DNA from: Thermodesulfovibrio sp. | Lineage (GTDB): Bacteria > Nitrospirota > Thermodesulfovibrionia > Thermodesulfovibrionales > Thermodesulfovibrionaceae | Assembly: GCA_026415995.1 (NCBI GenBank) | Contig: JAOAGB010000060.1 | Coordinates: 1 to 10,702, forward strand | Direction: 5' to 3' | Length of the DNA: 10,702 nucleotides | Shown: one piece after another, positions 6,500 through 10,702 of the stretch | Layout: each line of letters starts with the position of its first letter | How positions within the stretch are numbered: the first letter of the stretch is position 1 | Program-made: the position numbers and the translations under genes | The notes under the pieces: model-generated | The model's input: the letters and a program-made list of their open reading frames with translations, nothing else | Databases searched by the model: none | What the model was told of the DNA's origin: nothing

Positions 6500-8134
6500 A
6501 TGGGTAAGATTAAAATACTTCCCGAAGTTTTGGTGGGCAAAATTGCTGCAGGAGAAGTTATAGAAAGACCAGCTTCAGTCTTGAAGGAGCTCATAGAAAA
6601 CTCTATAGATGCCTCTGCTAAATCAATTTATGTCTATATAAAGGAGTATGGAATTGCCGAGATAAAAGTGATTGATGATGGAGAGGGAATTTCATCAGAA
6701 GATGTCCCTTTAGCTTTTCAGAGGCATGCTACAAGCAAAATACAAAAGGAAGAAGACCTTTTTAATATAAATACTCTTGGTTTCAGAGGAGAGGCTCTAT
6801 ATTCAATCGCTCAAGTAAGTAAGCTTAGAATTATTACACAGCAAATAGGGGAAGATAGGGGTACTGAACTTTATTTAATAGGTGGTAGTGTGGTTGAACA
6901 GAAGCCTTCCATAACAAAGGGAACAACAGTAGAAATAGGAGACCTCTTTTTTAATACACCTGTAAGAAAGAAGTTTCTTAAATCCCCCTCTACAGAAAAG
7001 GCTCATTTAATAGAAACTGTGCAAAATTATGCCCTTGCCTATCCTGAGGTTTCGTTTTATCTTAATATGGATGGACAAGAGATTTTAAATCTTACCTCTA
7101 CTGATAATATCAAAGACAGAATTTCTCAAGTTTTTGGTTTGGACTTTATGGAAAAGCTAAAATTTAAAACTGTTTCAAAGGATGGGTATAAATTAGAGCT
7201 TTTTTGGGGTGGTGAAGATCTCTTAAGAAGGCAAAGGACAAAACAGCTTATTTTTATAAACAGAAGGCCTGTAAGGGATTCTCTTATTGTAAGCACCCTT
7301 TATAAAGTCTTTAAGATAAAGGAAAATCATCCGCAGTTTTTACTTTTTCTTACTATGCCTCCGGAGGCGGTTGATTTTAATGTTCATCCCACAAAAAAAG
7401 AAGTGAGATTTCTTGATAAAGGAAAGATTACAGAACTGATTTTTAGAATTATAGATTTTGAAAAAACATCATTTGTAGCAGAAAATACAGTGGAATGGAA
7501 AAGTGATTCAGATTCCTTTGCTTCCATGCAACAAGCTTCTTTTTTTGAAACACAACCTGCTTTTAAGGGAGAAGATGCCTTTCAATTTATAAATCTTGGT
7601 GATGCTGTGGTGGCATTAAAGCAGCCTGATGGCATTCTTTTCATTGATTATCATGCGGCACATGAAAGAGTGAATTTTGAAAAAATTTTAAACCTTTTGC
7701 CTGAAAATACCATAAGGTTTGTTTTTCCGCAGGTTATCAATCTAAATCCGCAGGAATATACATTGATAAAAGAAAATTTTTATCTTCTCAACGAACTTCA
7801 CATAGAGCTTGAAGATTTTGGAGAAAATGCAGTGGTTATTCGGAGCGTTCCTGAAATTTTGAAAGATGCAGATATGGCAGGCATAATTGAAAGCATTGCC
7901 TATAAGATAAAGGAAGAAACTGGAAACCCTGATTTTACGGATTTAAGGGAGAAAATTGCTGCAACTATAGCTTGCCATAGCTCTTTAAGGGCAAATAATA
8001 GGATAAGCTCTTATGAATTAGGTATTTTATTGAAAGAACTTGAACATACCTCTGACCCGGAACACTGTCCACATGGAAGACCTGTAAAAAAATTTTTATC
8101 TTTTAATGAAATAAAAAGGTGGTTTTTAAGATAA
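6500..8134 (+). CDS. mutL: DNA mismatch repair protein MutL (endonuclease type)
   Basis: MutL links MutS mismatch recognition to strand removal. The 544 residues form an N-terminal GHKL ATPase (about 1-330): ELIENSIDA at 30-38 (E30 the likely catalytic base), DDGEGI at 59-64, HATSKI at 76-81, TLGFRGEAL at 92-100 and FNVHPTKKEVRF at 293-304. A short linker (about 320-360) leads to the C-terminal dimerisation domain. That domain has the metal-binding endonuclease motif DYHAAHERVNFE (383-394, matching D-x-H-A-x2-E-x4-E), ACHSS at 491-495 and CPHGRP at 523-528. This predicts a nicking MutL, as in bacteria without MutH. It is shorter than E. coli MutL (615) mainly in the linker. The ATG follows the slp TAG directly in the same frame, without a clear Shine-Dalgarno, so translation probably depends on coupling. 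Confidence 0.95.
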   Translation: MGKIKILPEVLVGKIAAGEVIERPASVLKELIENSIDASAKSIYVYIKEYGIAEIKVIDDGEGISSEDVPLAFQRHATSKIQKEEDLFNINTLGFRGEALYSIAQVSKLRIITQQIGEDRGTELYLIGGSVVEQKPSITKGTTVEIGDLFFNTPVRKKFLKSPSTEKAHLIETVQNYALAYPEVSFYLNMDGQEILNLTSTDNIKDRISQVFGLDFMEKLKFKTVSKDGYKLELFWGGEDLLRRQRTKQLIFINRRPVRDSLIVSTLYKVFKIKENHPQFLLFLTMPPEAVDFNVHPTKKEVRFLDKGKITELIFRIIDFEKTSFVAENTVEWKSDSDSFASMQQASFFETQPAFKGEDAFQFINLGDAVVALKQPDGILFIDYHAAHERVNFEKILNLLPENTIRFVFPQVINLNPQEYTLIKENFYLLNELHIELEDFGENAVVIRSVPEILKDADMAGIIESIAYKIKEETGNPDFTDLREKIAATIACHSSLRANNRISSYELGILLKELEHTSDPEHCPHGRPVKKFLSFNEIKRWFLR

Positions 8135-8142
8135 ATTTTTAT

Positions 8143-8148
8143 TATAAT
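8143..8148 (+). promoter_or_regulatory. Possible -10 box of ppcA
   Basis: A perfect TATAAT lies 10 bases before the ppcA ATG, in the 24-base gap after mutL. The expected -35 position (about 8120-8125) has no good match. AGG at 8151-8153, 5 bases before the ATG, could be a weak ribosome binding site, so ppcA may instead be read through from mutL. Confidence 0.4.
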
Positions 8149-8158
8149 ATAGGTTAAT

Positions 8159-9658
8159 ATGAATAATTTAGAAAGAAAAATTCCAAGAGTAATGTCTACA
8201 CAACATCCTGACAACGTGTCTATACCTTTTTTTGCTGAAACATCGGATATGTCAGGAGAAGATGAAATTCAGGAAGCCTATTATGCCTTTTCCCATCTTG
8301 GTTGTTGTGAACAGATGTGGGACAGTGAAGGTAAAGAAGTGGATAACTATGTTGTTAAAAAGCTTCTTACAAAATATACTCATTTTTTCAAGCAAAAGAG
8401 ATTGGGTAGAGAGGTTTTTCTAACCCTACGTGTTCCCAATCCAAGTGTAGAAAAAGATGAAGCTAAAATTCTACTTGAAACACTTGAAAGCATTCCTCGT
8501 TCAATGGATGTGGCAAAGATTTTCTATGGTGATGATAATTTTCCTCCTGTTTTTGAGGTTATTCTTCCTCTTACCACAAATGCTCCTGAATTAAACAGAA
8601 TTTATTATTTTTATAAAAACTTTCTTATTGAAAGACAACACAAACAAATCTTTGAGGGTGACATAACTCTTGCAGATTGGATAGGAGAATTTTTACCTGA
8701 AAATATAAATATTATTCCTCTTTTTGAAGATATAGAATCAATGCTTAGATGTGATGAGATAGTTTCAGATTTTCTTAAGGATAAAAATTTTACATATCAG
8801 AGAGTGTTTTTAGCCCGTTCTGATCCAGCCATGAACTATGGCGTGATAAGTGCTATTCTTGGCAATAAAATAGCATTAAAAAAATTAGAAAACCTATCAA
8901 AAGAAAAGGATGTAGAAATATACCCCATATTAGGTGCAGGCTCTCCTCCCTTCAGAGGCAACTTAACTCCCTATACAGTTGATAAAGTATTAGCTGAGTA
9001 TTCCTCTGTGGAGACCTTTACTGTTCAGTCAGCTTTCAAGTTTGACAATCCTGTTGAAGATGTTATTGAAGGAATTAGAAAGCTTAAACATTTTACAAGA
9101 TATCCTTTAAAGGATTTTGATGAAGAATTTGCTCTTACTATGATTGAAAAAAGCTCTAAGGAATATAAAAAAGTTGTGGAGATAATTGCTCCATTAATAA
9201 ACGAAGTATCTAATTTTGTGCCTAAGAGAAGAATGAGAAAGCTTCACGCAGGACTTTTTGGTTATTCAAGAAGTATTGGCAAAGTTAGGCTTCCAAGAGT
9301 GATTGGTTTTTGTTGCTCTTGCTATTCCATAGGACTTCCACCAGAATTAATCGGACTTAGTGCATTAACAGAAGAAGAAGTAAGAGGAATAAAGGACATA
9401 TATAGAAATATAGCCCTTGACCTATCAATAGCTATGCAATATTTTAATCCGAAGTGTCTTGATATTTTGCCAAAGGAATCTAAAAAGGCAATACTTACTT
9501 CTATTGAACTTTTAAATTCACTCAATCTTTCTTATGAACCTAACCTTAATCACAGAGAGATAACCTCTCAGATAATCAGAATAATCAGACAAGGGCTCAA
9601 TAAGTCTTTAACTGAGCCAATCATAGAAGCAGCCCATATCCGAAAATTCCTCGGCTAA
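8159..9658 (+). CDS. ppcA: Phosphoenolpyruvate carboxylase, archaeal type
   Basis: PEP carboxylase adds bicarbonate to PEP to form oxaloacetate, replenishing the TCA cycle or feeding aspartate synthesis. This is the short archaeal family (PEPcase_2), distinct from the roughly 900-residue bacterial enzyme. The 499-residue length fits. The N-terminal hallmark RKIPRVMSTQHPDN is at 6-19. Other conserved elements are CCEQMWDSEGKEVDNYVV at 49-66, LTLRVPNP at 88-95, FEVILPLTT at 132-140, LARSDPAMNYG at 218-228 and the glycine-rich GAGSPPFRGNLTP at 259-271, likely part of the PEP/bicarbonate site. A late RKLHAGLFGYSR segment is near 363-374. Allosteric control cannot be judged from sequence. It sits between mutL and iorA on the same strand, but each of the latter gaps contains a -10-like box. 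Confidence 0.93.
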   Translation: MNNLERKIPRVMSTQHPDNVSIPFFAETSDMSGEDEIQEAYYAFSHLGCCEQMWDSEGKEVDNYVVKKLLTKYTHFFKQKRLGREVFLTLRVPNPSVEKDEAKILLETLESIPRSMDVAKIFYGDDNFPPVFEVILPLTTNAPELNRIYYFYKNFLIERQHKQIFEGDITLADWIGEFLPENINIIPLFEDIESMLRCDEIVSDFLKDKNFTYQRVFLARSDPAMNYGVISAILGNKIALKKLENLSKEKDVEIYPILGAGSPPFRGNLTPYTVDKVLAEYSSVETFTVQSAFKFDNPVEDVIEGIRKLKHFTRYPLKDFDEEFALTMIEKSSKEYKKVVEIIAPLINEVSNFVPKRRMRKLHAGLFGYSRSIGKVRLPRVIGFCCSCYSIGLPPELIGLSALTEEEVRGIKDIYRNIALDLSIAMQYFNPKCLDILPKESKKAILTSIELLNSLNLSYEPNLNHREITSQIIRIIRQGLNKSLTEPIIEAAHIRKFLG

Positions 9659-9667
9659 ATCTATCCA

Positions 9668-9697
9668 TTGAAAGAATAGTTAACTTTTTCTTATTAT
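9668..9697 (+). promoter_or_regulatory. Putative promoter of iorA
   Basis: TTGAAA (9668-9673; 4 of 6 to the -35 consensus), 18 bases, then TATTAT (9692-9697; 5 of 6). Six bases then separate it from the ATG at 9704, the same geometry as the promoters at 1253-1282 and 1259-1230. An overlapping perfect TATAAT at 9695-9700 is only 3 bases from the ATG and would give a 21-base spacer, so it is less likely. A leaderless mRNA is predicted. Confidence 0.55.
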
Positions 9698-9703
9698 AAT
9701 AGG

Positions 9704-10702
9704 ATGTCAACGCTATATCTTTCAGGCAATGAAGCAATTGCACATGGTTTAGTTCAAGCTGGTGTAAGATTTATCACAGGTTATCCTGGTACACCTTCAA
9801 GTGAAATAATTCCTGCAGCACAAAGATTAGTCAAAGATAAAAATATTAAAGCATTTATAGACTGGGTAACTAATGAGAAGGTTGCCTTTGAGATAGCTTA
9901 CTCTGTGAGTCTTACTGGAATAAAAGCTGCTGTTACTATGAAACAGGTTGGACTTAATGTGGCAATGGATCCTTTTATGAACTCAGCTTATATAGGGACT
10001 GATGGTGCAATGGTAGTCATTAGTGTAGATGATCCAGGTCCTCACTCATCTCAGACTGAACAGGACAGTCGTTTCTTTGCAATGGCAGGAAAAATTCCTG
10101 TTTTAGACCCTTCTACAGTACAAGAGGCATATGAGTTTGCAAAAAAAGCAGTGCAACTAAGTAAAAGATACTCTATACCTGTAATGCTTCGTAGTTCAAC
10201 AAGAATCTCACATGGAAGAGGAGATGTTAAGATAGAGGAAGATTTTATCTCAGAGCCTACCAATGCAACTTTTAAAACCCTTAAAGACTGGGATAAAAAA
10301 CTACCAAGGTATGCTGCAACACCTCGGCAAAGACTTATGTTACATGGTTTGCTTAATGAGAAAATAGCTGAAATAGAAAAACTAAATGAATTGAAGTTTT
10401 TCTTTAGTGGTGATATTGTTCTTCTTTCAAGTGGTGCGGTTTTTTCATATCTTTATGAGTTAATTGAAGAATACGGACTTGAAGGTAAAGTAACTCTTGT
10501 CAAGGTAGATATGCCCTATCCTATGAAAAAGTTTGATTTTTCTGGTTATAAAAGAGTGATCACCATAGAAGAATCTATGCCAGTAATAGAACTACAACTA
10601 TGCACCGAGGGAAGAAGAAACGGTATAGTGCCAAAACAAGGAGAGCTAACACCTGACCTATGTGAAGAGATTTTAGAAAGAGTTGGTTTAATAAAGAAGG
10701 GA
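9704..10702 (+). CDS. iorA: Indolepyruvate:ferredoxin oxidoreductase alpha subunit (partial, 5' part)
   Basis: IorA, with IorB, oxidises aryl pyruvates from aromatic amino acids to aryl-acetyl-CoA with ferredoxin as acceptor, or runs in reverse. The first 333 codons are present, ending on a codon boundary at the window edge; full IorA is about 600 residues, so the TPP-binding domain and Fe-S motifs are missing here. Features are SGNEAIAHG at 7-15, GYPGTPSSEI at 26-35, WVTNEKVAFEIA at 54-65, TMKQVGLNVAMDPFM at 78-92 and DDPGPHSSQTEQDSR at 109-123. A second domain (about 235-325) has DIVLLSSGAVFSY and VKVDMPYPMKKF. The SSQTEQDSR segment and TMKQVGLNV separate it from VorB/PorA-type alpha subunits. 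iorB would be expected downstream, outside the window. Confidence 0.9.
   Translation, partial: MSTLYLSGNEAIAHGLVQAGVRFITGYPGTPSSEIIPAAQRLVKDKNIKAFIDWVTNEKVAFEIAYSVSLTGIKAAVTMKQVGLNVAMDPFMNSAYIGTDGAMVVISVDDPGPHSSQTEQDSRFFAMAGKIPVLDPSTVQEAYEFAKKAVQLSKRYSIPVMLRSSTRISHGRGDVKIEEDFISEPTNATFKTLKDWDKKLPRYAATPRQRLMLHGLLNEKIAEIEKLNELKFFFSGDIVLLSSGAVFSYLYELIEEYGLEGKVTLVKVDMPYPMKKFDFSGYKRVITIEESMPVIELQLCTEGRRNGIVPKQGELTPDLCEEILERVGLIKKG

Noticed and set aside
8135..8158. Riboswitch or attenuator before ppcA
   Set aside because: The gap is only 24 bases, too short for a structured regulatory RNA.
9322..9525. Open frame on the minus strand inside ppcA (and similar ones at 2255-2533, 4099-4365, 10051-10263)
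   Set aside because: They lie wholly opposite well-supported genes, resemble no family and have no ribosome binding site that I can see.
9661..9690. Possible terminator after ppcA
   Set aside because: There is a T-rich stretch but no GC-containing stem before it.

Overview
The window is an AT-rich bacterial chromosome segment, densely coded, with no mobile element, RNA gene, CRISPR array or gene-free stretch over 300 bases. The gene set suggests a thermophilic or anaerobic bacterium: two ferredoxin-linked 2-oxoacid oxidoreductase alpha-type subunits, an archaeal-type PEP carboxylase, and a MutL with the endonuclease motif found where MutH is absent. Base composition and gene content fit a Thermodesulfovibrio-like member of the Nitrospirota, but that is inference; no marker gene here proves it.

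Layout. (1) 1-1222, minus strand: folate-branch genes pabC then pabB (pabB runs off the left edge). (2) 1289-2945, plus strand: a DEDD-type exonuclease-like protein overlapping a XerD-type tyrosine recombinase. (3) 2948-5830, minus strand: a tight operon reading vorB-like 2-oxoacid oxidoreductase alpha subunit, mscS-type channel, MNT nucleotidyltransferase, HEPN protein, convergent with xerD with only 2 bases between the stop codons. (4) 5894-10702, plus strand: Slp-family outer-membrane lipoprotein, mutL, archaeal-type ppcA and iorA (cut by the right edge).

How the genes work together: pabC and pabB make p-aminobenzoate from chorismate for folate. The exonuclease-like gene, xerD and mutL are DNA-maintenance genes. 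PpcA forms oxaloacetate from PEP. The VorB-like and IorA proteins belong to the CoA-linked, ferredoxin-dependent oxidation (or reductive synthesis) of branched-chain and aryl 2-oxoacids. VorB lacks its partner subunits in its own operon. The MNT-HEPN pair resembles a toxin-antitoxin module, but both proteins look altered at expected catalytic positions.

The most notable non-coding signal is recurrent promoter placement. At pabC, the exonuclease-like gene, slp and iorA, a -10-like box lies only 5-7 bases before the start codon, which predicts leaderless mRNAs. In contrast, vorB has a strong Shine-Dalgarno. pabC and the exonuclease-like gene share one intergenic region with two back-to-back promoters whose -35 boxes overlap. 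I did not find a clearly undescribed multi-gene system.
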